Translations under genes and position numbers: made by a program
Shown here: piece by piece, positions 8,646 through 18,025 of the stretch
How positions within the stretch are numbered: position 1 is the stretch's first letter
Layout: each line of letters begins with the position of its first letter
Assembly (NCBI GenBank): GCA_021545585.1
Contig: JAJRTF010000106.1
Span: 1-55,534 of the forward strand
DNA: 55,534 nucleotides
Direction of reading: 5' to 3'
Source: Zetaproteobacteria bacterium
GTDB lineage: Bacteria; Pseudomonadota; Zetaproteobacteria; Mariprofundales; Mariprofundaceae
The notes under the pieces: generated by a model
Told to the model about the DNA's origin: nothing
The model's database searches: none
What the model saw: only the letters and a program-made list of their open reading frames with translations

Positions 8646-9566
8646 TCAAACCCTGGACAACCAGGCCGCATGCGCGGCACTTCGTCCGTGCACAACATCA
8701 AAATATTTCGCCTGCAGCTTTTCAGTGACGGGTCCGCGAGAACCGCAACCAATCTGACGTCCATCAACCTCGCGAATTGGAGTAACCTCTGCAGCCGTGC
8801 CGGTAAAAAATGCCTCCTCCGCCACATAGACTTCGTCGCGCGTGATACGCTTCACCACAACCTTGAAGCCTTCCTCTTCAGCTAGTTGCATCACCGTGGC
8901 ACGGGTAATGCCATCCAGCGCACTGGTCAGGTCAGGTGTATAGATGACACCGTCACGGACAATGAAGATATTCTCACCGGAGCCCTCGGCCACGAATCCA
9001 TCCACATCAAGGAACATCGCTTCGTCATAACCGTCACGCTGCACCTCGGACAGGCCCAGCATCGAATTAATATACTGGCCGTTGGCTTTGGCCTTGCACA
9101 TGGCGATATTGACATGATGGCGCGTATAACTGGTTGTTTTAATACGAATGCCCTTGTTGATGCCATCATCACCCAGATAGGCGCCCCAGTTCCAGGCTGC
9201 AACAATCACATGGGCCTGCAGGTTGTCAGCGCGCAAGCCCATGCCTTCGGAGCCGTAAAAGACCATCGGACGCAAATAAGCCGAGGCGAGATTGTTTTCG
9301 CGCACCGCCGCCAGCTGCGCTGCATTGATCTCGTCCTTCGAAAAAGGCATGGGCATATTCATGATATGAGCCGAGCGGAACAGTCGGTCGGTATGTGACT
9401 GCAAGCGGAAAATCGCCGTTCCGCCTTCCGCCTCATAGGCACGAACACCCTCAAAAACACCCATGCCGTAATGCAAAGTATGGGTCAGCACATGCACCTT
9501 GGCATCACGCCACTCCACCATTTCACCATCAAACCAGATCAATCCGTCACGATCCGCGAAATTCAT
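8646..9566 (-). CDS. ilvE: Branched-chain amino acid aminotransferase
   Basis: This PLP enzyme catalyses the last step of valine, leucine and isoleucine synthesis, transferring the amino group from glutamate to the 2-oxo acids. At 306 residues it has the usual length. The fold-type IV signatures are present: FEGVRAY near 38-44, the PLP lysine Lys160 in AKANGQY, and EGSGENIF near 194-201. The ATG at 9566 has GGGGTG upstream. The C-terminus (VTEKLQAKYFDVVHG) is typical of group I IlvE. Confidence 0.95.
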   Translation of the reverse strand: MNFADRDGLIWFDGEMVEWRDAKVHVLTHTLHYGMGVFEGVRAYEAEGGTAIFRLQSHTDRLFRSAHIMNMPMPFSKDEINAAQLAAVRENNLASAYLRPMVFYGSEGMGLRADNLQAHVIVAAWNWGAYLGDDGINKGIRIKTTSYTRHHVNIAMCKAKANGQYINSMLGLSEVQRDGYDEAMFLDVDGFVAEGSGENIFIVRDGVIYTPDLTSALDGITRATVMQLAEEEGFKVVVKRITRDEVYVAEEAFFTGTAAEVTPIREVDGRQIGCGSRGPVTEKLQAKYFDVVHGRSAAHAAWLSRV

Positions 9567-9667
9567 GTTTCACCCCATATCATTAAATTCAGCCAAATGT
9601 AGCGCGTCGCATGATGCTACGCCATCATCGAACGTGCAAAGGCCGGTGCACATGCTACTCTTACGCC

Positions 9668-10477
9668 ATGATTCGTGGAGAGAACCTCAGCAAACGCTAC
9701 GGGGACATGCAGGCATTAGCCCCAACAAACATCCAGATTCGCGAAAAGGCTATTACCGCCATCATGGGCGGATCAGGGTCCGGCAAGACCACGCTGTTAC
9801 GCCTGCTTTCCGGTCTGGAAAAACCGTCAACTGGCCATGTCTGGTTCGGAGATGAGGATATCGCCGCCATCCCCGAAAGCCGCCTGTATGAGCTGCGTGA
9901 ACAGATGGGTATGCTGTTTCAGTATTCGGCCCTGCTTAATTCACTGAATGTGTATGACAATATCGCCTTTCCACTGCACGAACATACTGAACTGGATGAG
10001 GAAGTCATCAGCACCATCGTCACCATGAAACTTGAGCAGGTCGGCCTGCGTGGCTTTGAAGAACTGATGCCTTCGGAATTGTCCGGCGGCATGGCCAAAC
10101 GCGTTGCCTTTGCCCGTGCCATGTCCATGGATCCAAAAGTAGTGTTTTTTGATGAACCGACCTCAGGGCTGGATCCCATTTCCTCCGGCGTCATCACCAC
10201 GCTCATCAAGGACACCAGCGATAAAAACCACATGACCTCGCTGGTCGTCACCCATGATGTTCACGCCGGCCTTTCCATCGCCGACCATGTCATCCTGCTC
10301 TGGCAGGGCACAATCATTGCCAAAGGCAGCGCTGATGACATTCGCAACAGCAATGATGAACGCGTACAGCAGTTTCTGGAAGGCCGCCCCGATGGCCCCA
10401 TTCCCTTTTCCCGCAGCACCACGACCTATCTTGATGATATTACCCACAAGCCCGGAACGGTGAGGCTGGAGCCATGA
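9668..10477 (+). CDS. mlaF: Mla-type lipid ABC transporter ATPase
   Basis: MlaF powers the MlaFEDB inner-membrane complex, which moves glycerophospholipids between the inner membrane and the periplasmic carrier MlaC. The 269-residue protein has Walker A GGSGSGKT at 34-41, the MlaF-type signature LSGGMAKR at 138-145 and Walker B with D-loop VVFFDEPTSGLD at 158-169. I start at the ATG at 9668, matching family N-termini. It overlaps mlaE by four bases, giving translational coupling. No mlaB (STAS) gene lies nearby. Confidence 0.94.
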   Translation: MIRGENLSKRYGDMQALAPTNIQIREKAITAIMGGSGSGKTTLLRLLSGLEKPSTGHVWFGDEDIAAIPESRLYELREQMGMLFQYSALLNSLNVYDNIAFPLHEHTELDEEVISTIVTMKLEQVGLRGFEELMPSELSGGMAKRVAFARAMSMDPKVVFFDEPTSGLDPISSGVITTLIKDTSDKNHMTSLVVTHDVHAGLSIADHVILLWQGTIIAKGSADDIRNSNDERVQQFLEGRPDGPIPFSRSTTTYLDDITHKPGTVRLEP

Positions 10478-11274
10478 GCGAGTCGGGCATGAATCAAGCC
10501 CCGGCATTGCAGTTCTTCGGACGTCTCGGGCGCCGTGCGCTGTGCAGCCTGGAGCAACTGGGTGATGCAACCCGTCTGGGAGCACATGCCCTGTCACTGA
10601 TCGTGGCACGGCCATGGCAGGGAAAGCATTTCATCCTGCAACTCTATGCGCTGGGTGTCGGCTCACTGATTATCATCGCTATCACCGGCGCATTTACCGG
10701 CATGGTTCTGGCCCTGCAGGGCTATTATACACTGGCGAAGTTTGGCTCCGAATCGCTGCTGGGCGCCGGCGTGGCGCTGTCCATTATCCGGGAACTGGGG
10801 CCGGTACTTGGCGCTTTCATGGTCATCGGTCGGGCCGGCTCTTCGATCACTGCCGAAATCGGCATTATGCGCGTTACTGAGCAGACCGATGCGCTGGAGA
10901 TGATGGCGGTTAACCCCAAGCAGCGCATTCTGCTCCCCCGCATTATCGCCACGGCTATTGCAGTACCGCTGTTAATCGCCATATTCGATGTCATAGGTAT
11001 CGGCGCCGGCTACGTGGTGGGCGTTGAGCTGCTGCATGTAAATCCTGGTGCTTATGTGGCTGAAATGGTGGCCAAGGTCACCATGCACGACATCTATGGT
11101 GGCTGGACCAAGTCCATCGTCTTCGGTTTCATGATTGGCATGATCTGCACCTATATGGGTTACAGGTCCGAACCCACCACCGAAGGGGTCGCCCGCGCAA
11201 CCACACAGGCGGTTGTGATCGCCTCGGTCGGCGTGCTGATCATGGACTATATTCTCACTTCATTTTTCTTGTAG
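10474..11274 (+). CDS. mlaE: Mla-type lipid ABC transporter permease
   Basis: This is the membrane-embedded permease of the Mla complex, 266 residues with about five to six hydrophobic helices. The family blocks are visible: GSLIIIAITGAFTGMVLALQ near 66-85, ELGPVLGAFMVIGRAGSSI near 108-126 with EIGIMRVTEQTDALEMM following, and the C-terminal GYRSEPTTEGVARATT. It overlaps mlaF (ATGA) and is followed nine bases later by mlaD. Confidence 0.95.
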   Translation: MSESGMNQAPALQFFGRLGRRALCSLEQLGDATRLGAHALSLIVARPWQGKHFILQLYALGVGSLIIIAITGAFTGMVLALQGYYTLAKFGSESLLGAGVALSIIRELGPVLGAFMVIGRAGSSITAEIGIMRVTEQTDALEMMAVNPKQRILLPRIIATAIAVPLLIAIFDVIGIGAGYVVGVELLHVNPGAYVAEMVAKVTMHDIYGGWTKSIVFGFMIGMICTYMGYRSEPTTEGVARATTQAVVIASVGVLIMDYILTSFFL

Positions 11275-11283
11275 GAGCAAAAC

Positions 11284-11733
11284 ATGCAGGCATACAAACG
11301 CATAGAAATCACGGTCGGTATCTTTGTCTTTCTCGGATTCCTGGCCATCAGCTGGACAGCCATCAAGATCGGGCAGATTGGCGGCATCGGCGCCTCCGGC
11401 TACACCCTGAGCGCTACCTTCGACAACGTTGGTGGCGTGCGCCATGGCAGCGATGTCATGCTGGCAGGTATTGTGATTGGGCGAGTGGATAAAGTGGAAC
11501 TCACGGAGAATGAAAAGGCCACCCTGGTCTTGCGTATTCACGACGGGGTGCAGATCACCGAGGATGCCTTTGCCTCGGTGCGTACCAAAGGGATTATCGG
11601 GGATCGCTATATTCGCATTTCCCAAGGTATGGAAGACACCATGCTGGAATCAGGCGATGAAATCGAAGAAACCGAATCCGCCATCAATCTGGAAGACCTG
11701 ATCAGCAAGTATATTTTCAGCGGTAAGGAGTAA
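11284..11733 (+). CDS. mlaD: MCE-domain periplasmic lipid-binding protein
   Basis: MlaD is anchored by one N-terminal transmembrane helix (about 10-28) and forms a hexameric MCE ring on the periplasmic side of MlaE, through which lipids pass. The MCE domain spans about 38-115, with the typical YTLSATFDNVGGVRHGSDVMLAGIVIG-like start. Its 149 residues match short MlaD proteins. The tail ends in a helical EDLISKYIF segment. It sits between mlaE and mlaC. Confidence 0.93.
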   Translation: MQAYKRIEITVGIFVFLGFLAISWTAIKIGQIGGIGASGYTLSATFDNVGGVRHGSDVMLAGIVIGRVDKVELTENEKATLVLRIHDGVQITEDAFASVRTKGIIGDRYIRISQGMEDTMLESGDEIEETESAINLEDLISKYIFSGKE

Positions 11734-11799
11734 TCATTCCGCTCACCGCCCGACATACCGGGGCTTAATATCCTTCTGAAAGATTCAAGGAGTACGCAT

Positions 11800-12417
11800 A
11801 TGAAACTTTTTACTCACGCCATGATGGCTGCACTGGTCCTGATGCTCTCACTGCCAGCTTGGGCCAGTGATCATGAAGCAGGGCCTCGCCAGGTTATTGA
11901 ACAGACCATCAATAATATCATCAATATACTGGATGCTCGCGCTGACAAAACCAGACTCAGTAAAGAGGATCGTGATCATATCCGGCAGGCCATCGAAGGG
12001 CGCTTCGACTACTGGAATATGGCCAGACGCAGCCTGGGCAAACCATGGAAAAAGCTCAGTCCGGAAGAGAGACTGCATTTTACCGGGGTATTTCGCGAGT
12101 TGATGGAGCGCTCCTACGGCAACCGTCTGAACGAATATAAAGGTCAGATCGTCAAGTTCCGGGATGCCGAGTTGAAAAAAAGTAAGGCCAGGGTGCAATC
12201 CACAGTAATTGATGGAGCGCGTGAAACGCCGATTGAATATCGCCTGCACCAGACAAAAACCGGCTGGCAGGTTTATGATATCCGTGTTGAAGGAACCAGC
12301 ATGATTCGCACCTTCCATCAGGATTTCAAGGCTGTTCTGGATGACGGCGGTTACAGCAAATTGCTGAAAACACTGGAAGACAAGATCGCCAAACTCCGGA
12401 AACGGGATTCGGCCTAA
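11800..12417 (+). CDS. mlaC: Periplasmic phospholipid carrier MlaC
   Basis: MlaC shuttles single phospholipids across the periplasm between the outer-membrane MlaA complex and MlaFEDB. The 205-residue precursor has a Sec signal peptide (cleavage about residue 22, after LPAWA). The mature part carries the Tol-Ttg2/MlaC fold: FDYWNMARRSLGKPW near 65-79, LMERSYGNRLNEY near 102-114 and a C-terminal DFKAVLDDGGYSKLLKTLE. A clear AAGGAG ribosome binding site precedes the ATG at 11800. No mlaA gene is present in this window. Confidence 0.92.
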   Translation: MKLFTHAMMAALVLMLSLPAWASDHEAGPRQVIEQTINNIINILDARADKTRLSKEDRDHIRQAIEGRFDYWNMARRSLGKPWKKLSPEERLHFTGVFRELMERSYGNRLNEYKGQIVKFRDAELKKSKARVQSTVIDGARETPIEYRLHQTKTGWQVYDIRVEGTSMIRTFHQDFKAVLDDGGYSKLLKTLEDKIAKLRKRDSA

Positions 12418-12439
12418 GCGGCGCCACGGGCAATATGCC

Positions 12440-15400
12440 ATGAGCGGCAAGTACCGAATCATTCACGCGCTGGCATCTTTCCGGCGCGTATTCCTTTTAC
12501 TGGCGCTTGGCTTCACATTACTGGCCGCTGCCATTTATAGCCAATCGCCCAAACTTGATGAACTCCGTCCGCATATCGAATCGTATTTAAAGCATGAACT
12601 GCAATTAAGTGAACTGAAACTAGGGCCGCTGTCATGGTACTGGGCCGGCTTTCTGTGGCTGGAATCAGAGCAGCTGGATTTTAAATCGACCGATAATACC
12701 ATCGCTTTTCATCATGGCGGCGTGGGCATTCGCATTTCCATGTGGTCACTTTTGCAAGGCAGCCTGATGCCTGATCATATTCGTCTGAATGGCGGTGACC
12801 TCACAGTCAGAATCCCCGAACAAACAGGCCAGCCGCGAGGCTTCCCCGCCCATCACATGCGACTGGATGAAGTGAATCTACACTGGCAATTCGGTGCATG
12901 GCAGGGAAAGATCGCCAGACTGCAACTTCAAATCGACGGACCAGGACGGTCTCTGGAGGCGCATTCACCGGCCCTGCGCATGACTGTCCGCATGAGCGAT
13001 GACGGCCTGCCCGAATCCGCCACCCTTCATTGCCAGCATAGTGACTGCCTGCCGGAAGGGTTCCGCAAAAAAGTACGAGGCTCCCCGTTACTGGATATGT
13101 CATTATCCCGACTGTCGGGCCGCCAATGGAAACTCTCGGCATCGCTGCAGTCAGAGCATGTCATCACCCTGATGCCAGACAGCATCTATTCCCTGCCGCT
13201 CCAGGCATTGAGCGGCCAGATCATACTGCGAGCTGGCGCTGACAACGCGTTAACACCTGAAGCCATCAGCATGACCGATGCCAGCTGGCGCCTGGGCAAG
13301 GATAGTATTTCACTGCATGGCAGCTGGCAGCATGGCTTGCTGAAACTGCAGGCCTCATCCGAGCATTTGCCGCTCCCTCTTATCTGGTCAGCCCTGCGTC
13401 CTTTGGGTGACAGGAAATGGCACCACTGGCTAGGCCAGATGCAACGAGGTTCAGCAACGGGCATCCAGGGTGAAATGTCGCTACTCTGGCCCGACCCGCT
13501 GCATACGCAGGCATTCAGCCATGAACAGCTGAAATACAAGGTGCATGCCGAGATTCATGATGCCGACATTGCCCTGGGTGCCAGTGCCGACAGGCTCAAC
13601 CACCTGAGTGGCGCTGTGGACATTGATGAACACGGGCTTTCCGCACGCATTGACGATACCGTGCTGCCCCATAAGCTGGGCCAAAGTTCCGCCAGCCTGG
13701 ACATCCCGTGGTCAACACTTGAATTACAGATCAAGGGGCATGCCCAGATTGACGCAGCCAGACTGCTGGCATGGCGAGGACCTCAACAGATTCGTGACTG
13801 GCAATGGAAACAGGGAAACACCGATGCCAGTTATACCCTGCGCTGGCTCATCAATGAATCCTCGCCCCGCATCGCCAGAGCACGACTGCAGCCCGCTGAC
13901 AGCTGGCAAATCAATATACGGAACACCCCTTTACACTTGAGCAACGGCATCGTGGACTGGGATCAGTCTACCGGCATACACATCAAGCAAATGCAGCTGA
14001 TAAGCGAACGCATGCAGGGAACCCTGTCGCTGACAGCTGCACCTGATGCAGATGAACAATGGAAGCTGCTCTCTGCTGATGCTCAGGGGCAGGGTGATCT
14101 GACCGTCATCGCAAGCCACCTTCAATTGCCAATATCTCACGCAAGCGGTCTTTTATCCGTGTCACTGGCGTACCATGACAGCTGGTCGGGCAAGCTTGAT
14201 CTTACCCATAGCAGCTGGGATCATTTACTGGGCTCCAGCAAATCCATCGGCGAGCCTTTCGCACTGCTTTATGACGGCCGCTTCAAGTCCGACAGCAGCA
14301 TTCCCACACTGGAACTCACCCACCTGTACAGTACCGGCAGTACATTGCAGACAAATGGAGAGGCGAGTCTCAATGCCGATGGCCTGCACCTTAAGCTGAA
14401 ACACCTGAAAACACCTGCCTTCGAGGGTGCGCTTGATATCTCAGCCCCGTTCGGTGACAGCCCGTGGGAGCTTGATGTCCAGGCTCAATACCTGAATCGC
14501 AGTGCGCTGCCGGATGCGCTCCGGCATACGCGCTCCAAGGATGACAAGCCGTGGGCCATACGAGCCCATATCCAGCGCTTTGACTGGGCTGATGCGCGCA
14601 TGAGTGGCGTCCATGTGCAACTTGCTTCCTCCAGGCAGAGCAGCGGTATTTTTGAAGCCAGCCAGATTCACACGGCCCGGCTCGACATGCTCGATGTCAA
14701 TGCCCATTTTGCCATGCTGGGTAAAGGTGAAATCGATCTTCGCCGCCTGAATGCCAGCGTTGAGAAACAGCGATTAAGCATGTCGGCCCGCCTTGTTCCG
14801 GAAGCTTCAGGCGGCATGCGCTGGCATGGCTTTGCCAGCATTCAGGGTGATTTCGGGCATCTGATGCAACGGGGGAAGCTTTCAGAAAAATTCAAATCCG
14901 GAGAGGGGCATATTCTGTTCTCCGGCCAAGGCGTTATTTTACGCGCGCAACCTTGGTGGCAGGGCATGGATGGCCGCCTTCGCCTGCGGGTGGATGACGG
15001 GCGCATCCTCGAAGGCGGCAGCCTGACCACCTTCCTGTCTGCCATCAGTCTGACCGATCTGCCCCGGTTGCTGACCGGCAAGCGCAGGGACCTGAGTGGC
15101 CCTGGCATCATGTTCAAGCGACTGCAGATGGAAGCCATACTGCAGGATCAGAACATTCGCATTCGCAATCTGGCCATGCGTTCAAGCGCCTTTGACCTGG
15201 CCGGCTATGGCACAATGGATATCGAGATGAATACCATCGATGTGTATCTGATTGCCAGGCCATTGCAAAATCTGGATGCCATTCTGGCCAAAATACCATT
15301 GCTGAGGGACCTGTTAGGCGGCAAGGCGCATAGCCTTATGCGAAAAATCTATCGTATGCATGGCCCGTTCACCCATGCTCAGGTGGACTCAGTCTCCCCG

Positions 15401-15505
15401 AAGGATGCCGGGCGTGAATCTTCCGGCTTCGTGGAAAGCCTGTTCAACCTGCCGGAGAGCTGGTTTGGGAAAGAAGACGGTAAGGCAGTCAAGGCAGATC
15501 CCTGA
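12440..15505 (+). CDS. Large AsmA/YhdP-like envelope protein
   Basis: This 1021-residue protein has one N-terminal membrane anchor (about 14-34) and a very long beta-rich periplasmic domain. The C-terminal ~170 residues form an AsmA-like C-terminal domain (SLTDLPRLLTGKRRDLSG, FDLAGYGTMDIEMNTIDVYL, IPLLRDLLGGKAHSL). The architecture matches YhdP/TamB/AsmA bridge-like proteins, which are thought to carry phospholipids across the periplasm to the outer membrane. Placement directly after mlaC (22-bp gap) fits a shared lipid-transport role. Sequence similarity outside the C-terminal domain is weak, so the specific subfamily is uncertain. Confidence 0.85.
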   Translation: MSGKYRIIHALASFRRVFLLLALGFTLLAAAIYSQSPKLDELRPHIESYLKHELQLSELKLGPLSWYWAGFLWLESEQLDFKSTDNTIAFHHGGVGIRISMWSLLQGSLMPDHIRLNGGDLTVRIPEQTGQPRGFPAHHMRLDEVNLHWQFGAWQGKIARLQLQIDGPGRSLEAHSPALRMTVRMSDDGLPESATLHCQHSDCLPEGFRKKVRGSPLLDMSLSRLSGRQWKLSASLQSEHVITLMPDSIYSLPLQALSGQIILRAGADNALTPEAISMTDASWRLGKDSISLHGSWQHGLLKLQASSEHLPLPLIWSALRPLGDRKWHHWLGQMQRGSATGIQGEMSLLWPDPLHTQAFSHEQLKYKVHAEIHDADIALGASADRLNHLSGAVDIDEHGLSARIDDTVLPHKLGQSSASLDIPWSTLELQIKGHAQIDAARLLAWRGPQQIRDWQWKQGNTDASYTLRWLINESSPRIARARLQPADSWQINIRNTPLHLSNGIVDWDQSTGIHIKQMQLISERMQGTLSLTAAPDADEQWKLLSADAQGQGDLTVIASHLQLPISHASGLLSVSLAYHDSWSGKLDLTHSSWDHLLGSSKSIGEPFALLYDGRFKSDSSIPTLELTHLYSTGSTLQTNGEASLNADGLHLKLKHLKTPAFEGALDISAPFGDSPWELDVQAQYLNRSALPDALRHTRSKDDKPWAIRAHIQRFDWADARMSGVHVQLASSRQSSGIFEASQIHTARLDMLDVNAHFAMLGKGEIDLRRLNASVEKQRLSMSARLVPEASGGMRWHGFASIQGDFGHLMQRGKLSEKFKSGEGHILFSGQGVILRAQPWWQGMDGRLRLRVDDGRILEGGSLTTFLSAISLTDLPRLLTGKRRDLSGPGIMFKRLQMEAILQDQNIRIRNLAMRSSAFDLAGYGTMDIEMNTIDVYLIARPLQNLDAILAKIPLLRDLLGGKAHSLMRKIYRMHGPFTHAQVDSVSPKDAGRESSGFVESLFNLPESWFGKEDGKAVKADP

Positions 15506-15566
15506 CAGGACCCGGGCTGTCTGCATACGGCATTGGCATTAACCGAAACATGGCTATACTTCCAGC

Positions 15567-16316
15567 ATGCGATTGATCATGCTGGATACTGAAACCACAG
15601 GCCTATCGCCCCTGAATGGTGACCGCATGGTTGAAATCGGCGCCATCGAAGTACGGCACCGCAGCGTGCAGGCAGACAGGGTTTTCCACCATTACCTGAA
15701 CCCGGGGCGTGCCATTCCACAGGAAGTGGTACGCATCCACGGCATTGATGATGCCAAGGTCAGGGACGCACCATGCTTCGCTGATATCGCCGAGGACTTT
15801 CTGGCTTTTATCGAAGGCGCCACACTGGTCATTCACAATGCTTCCTTTGACCTTGGCTTTATTATGAACGAGCTGCGCCTGGCTGGCCTTGCCGACATCC
15901 AGCATGTACCTGTGATTGACACACTGGCCTATGCGCGCAAGCGGCACCCGCACCAGCGTAACAACCTCGATGCCCTGTGTGACAGATACCAGATCGAACG
16001 CGGCCACCGCGAACTGCACGGTGCGCTGCTGGATTCGGAATTGCTGGCTGAGGTATATCTTGCCATGACCGGCGGGCGCCAGTTCTCACTGGGCATGGAC
16101 ATTCCCAGTCAACCGGCATCATCATTTGTACAGCTTCCCGAGCAGGCCAGAGGGCGTGATGAACAGGCGGAAACCGCCAACATCATGCAGCGCAAACCGC
16201 CACCGATTGCTGCTGAAGATATTGAGGCGCATCAGGCCATGATGGAGCGCATACACAGGGAAAGTGAGGGGCAGCTCATCTGGCAATATGCCAGTGAAAG
16301 CCATGAAACAGTCTGA
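15567..16316 (+). CDS. dnaQ: DNA polymerase III epsilon subunit (3'-5' exonuclease)
   Basis: This is the proofreading exonuclease of the replicative polymerase. The 249-residue protein has the DEDDh motifs: Exo I D7/E9 (LDTETTG), Exo II D95 (HNASFDLGF) and Exo III H151/D156 (HGALLDSELL). The C-terminal ~65 residues are low in similarity, as expected for the polymerase-alpha binding tail. The rnhA gene that often neighbours dnaQ is about 9 kb away here. A tRNA gene begins just after the stop codon. Confidence 0.93.
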   Translation: MRLIMLDTETTGLSPLNGDRMVEIGAIEVRHRSVQADRVFHHYLNPGRAIPQEVVRIHGIDDAKVRDAPCFADIAEDFLAFIEGATLVIHNASFDLGFIMNELRLAGLADIQHVPVIDTLAYARKRHPHQRNNLDALCDRYQIERGHRELHGALLDSELLAEVYLAMTGGRQFSLGMDIPSQPASSFVQLPEQARGRDEQAETANIMQRKPPPIAAEDIEAHQAMMERIHRESEGQLIWQYASESHETV

Positions 16317-16319
16317 TCA

Positions 16320-16393
16320 GCGGGTGTAGTACAATGGTAGTACAGCAGCTTCCCAAGCTGAATACGAGGGTTCGATTCCCTTCACCCGCTCCA
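16320..16393 (+). tRNA. glyU: tRNA-Gly (anticodon CCC)
   Basis: This folds as a 74-nt cloverleaf. The acceptor stem pairs GCGGGTG (16320-16326) with CACCCGC (16383-16389), with discriminator T and encoded CCA at 16391-16393. The anticodon loop TTCCCAA places CCC at 16352-16354, decoding GGG. The sequence closely resembles E. coli glyU. The outermost anticodon-stem pair (16345/16361) is G-A rather than a Watson-Crick pair. The gene lies three bases after dnaQ. Confidence 0.95.
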
Positions 16394-16425
16394 GCTGTTT
16401 CGCTATCCGGTGACGCCCCCTTCTT

Positions 16426-17049
16426 ATGACGGAAAGACACTCTCATTCCGGCCTGAGCATAACCGGGCCATCCTTCAGCCTGCATGCTGAGGCTGGCAGC
16501 ATTACACTCCTGCGCGGTGATGTTGGCAGCGGGAAAAGCATCTGGCTCGAACGCTTGGCTGGCCTGCAGCCCCTGCCGCCGGATGTTGTGCTGACCCACA
16601 GCGGGAATCAGGAACCCGTTGTGCGCATGCTGTTTGACCGCAATCCGCCCCTGTGGCTGGGCCAGAGTATCGGCGAAGAACTCTGCTTCGGCTTATCCGT
16701 CACACCAACGGCTGATGCAGTGGCAGCAGTCATGCGCAACTGGCGGCTGGATGATCTTGATCTGCACACCGATGTGCTGAACCTGAATCGTCTGCAGAGT
16801 ATTCGTCTGAGCCTTGCCGCCATGGATCTTGCCGGACCAGGACTGGCGCTGCTGGATAGCCCTGCCGATGGCCTGCCTGTCTCCAATGCTGAACAACTCA
16901 TGAATGATATTGATGCGTGGGCCCAGCGCTCGGACTGCATCGTGGTCGTAGCCAGTAATCGCTGGCAGGGTTGGCAAATCAAGGCATCTCAAATATGGCG
17001 TACCACTTCGCCACTTCGTATGCCCGAGCTTGACTCCGGGGAGGCATAG
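16426..17049 (+). CDS. Small ABC-type ATPase with degenerate signature
   Basis: This 207-residue cytoplasmic protein has a good Walker A (GDVGSGKS, residues 31-38) and a Walker B-like segment (GLALLDSPADGL). The usual LSGGQ signature is replaced by a poorly matching LQSIRLSLAAM stretch, and the catalytic Glu after Walker B is replaced (DSPAD). It resembles CcmA-like or cobalt-type ABC ATPases without a membrane partner. The stop codon lies two bases before the zapD GTG start, so the two are probably co-transcribed. Its role is unknown; a non-transport ATPase linked to division is one possibility. Confidence 0.7.
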   Translation: MTERHSHSGLSITGPSFSLHAEAGSITLLRGDVGSGKSIWLERLAGLQPLPPDVVLTHSGNQEPVVRMLFDRNPPLWLGQSIGEELCFGLSVTPTADAVAAVMRNWRLDDLDLHTDVLNLNRLQSIRLSLAAMDLAGPGLALLDSPADGLPVSNAEQLMNDIDAWAQRSDCIVVVASNRWQGWQIKASQIWRTTSPLRMPELDSGEA

Positions 17050-17050
17050 C

Positions 17051-17827
17051 GTGTCCGACATGGTCCGATTCTCATTCGCGCTCAGTCCGCGCATGCGCTC
17101 TTTTCTTGAATTGCGGGATGCGCTGCACGCTCTCAATGACGCCCGTGAGCAGGGCCATGCACGCGACTGGCTGCATGCTGCCTGCGACCTGCGTGCTTCA
17201 TTACTGGGCGAACAGGGCCGCAAATGTGTTATTCCCGAGCTGATCGGCCTGCTTGATGCCATGCAGAGGCATTTAAATAAACTCGCCGGGGATGTGCCTC
17301 AGTATCAGACCAGTATCAATAAAACATGTGTCACGCTTGATAAGCATATCCATGCGCTGCAGGCCGGACTGTCTGAATTCACCGCCTATCTGGCACAGGA
17401 TGCGCTGATCAATGCCTACCTCAACACCCAGAAGAAGCAGGACTGGCTTGGCCATAAAATTGGCCTGCCTCAGAGTCTTGACGCGCTCTGGCAAGGAGCG
17501 GCAAACCGTTCTGCGTGGCTGCAGCAGGGGCTCGCTCCCTTAAGCACGGCAACACATAATCTTGATCAGATGCTCAATGACTATGTACAGTGGGAAGAAG
17601 GAACTGCTAAAGGCGGCAACAGTCAGATTACACCCGAACGCGGTATCACCCACGGCCTTCTGGTCATTGGATTACCGGAAGAATCCGTTGCCCGGGGCAT
17701 TATACCGGATATCTCCGGCAACAAACTTGCGATTCGTCTGCGCTTTCAACGCTGGCTGCCGGGACAGCCACCGATGGAACTGTCCGATGACCAGCCTTAC
17801 ACCATGATGCTGATTCCGATTGCATGA
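17051..17827 (+). CDS. zapD: Cell division protein ZapD
   Basis: ZapD binds the FtsZ C-terminal tail and bundles protofilaments at the Z-ring. The 258-residue protein aligns with the ZapD (DUF1342) family: N-terminal [20 protein letters not shown], a helical middle, and a C-terminal beta domain containing [11 protein letters not shown] and [13 protein letters not shown] chose the GTG at 17051 because GGGGAGG lies about six bases upstream; an ATG three codons later is possible. It overlaps yacG by four bases, the same zapD-yacG pairing as in enterobacteria. Confidence 0.88.
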   Translation: MSDMVRFSFALSPRMRSFLELRDALHALNDAREQGHARDWLHAACDLRASLLGEQGRKCVIPELIGLLDAMQRHLNKLAGDVPQYQTSINKTCVTLDKHIHALQAGLSEFTAYLAQDALINAYLNTQKKQDWLGHKIGLPQSLDALWQGAANRSAWLQQGLAPLSTATHNLDQMLNDYVQWEEGTAKGGNSQITPERGITHGLLVIGLPEESVARGIIPDISGNKLAIRLRFQRWLPGQPPMELSDDQPYTMMLIPIA

Positions 17828-18015
17828 AAACAGCTGAACCGACCGCCATCTTCAACTGCCCGCAATGCCGCCGGCCGGTTGCGCGCGGCAGCGACTGTTT
17901 TCCATTCTGCTCCGAGCGCTGCCGCGCAACCGATCTCGGCCGCTGGGCAGCCGGCGACTACCGTATTGCCGGAGAGGCCGCTCATATCCCGGATGAATCC
18001 GACAGCGAATACTGA
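17824..18015 (+). CDS. yacG: DNA gyrase inhibitor YacG
   Basis: This is a 63-residue zinc-binding protein with the YacG cysteine pattern (C12, C15, C29, C33; CPQC then CSERCR), followed by the conserved [16 protein letters not shown]. coli YacG blocks DNA binding by the GyrB subunit. It overlaps zapD (ATGA), consistent with coupled translation. Confidence 0.93.
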   Translation: MKTAEPTAIFNCPQCRRPVARGSDCFPFCSERCRATDLGRWAAGDYRIAGEAAHIPDESDSEY

Positions 18016-18025
18016 GAGCGCAAAC

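Noticed and set aside
16345-16361. The G-A pair at the top of the tRNA-Gly anticodon stem as a sign of a pseudo-tRNA
   Set aside because: All other stems, the T-loop and the CCA end are intact and the sequence is very close to glyU, so it is most likely functional.
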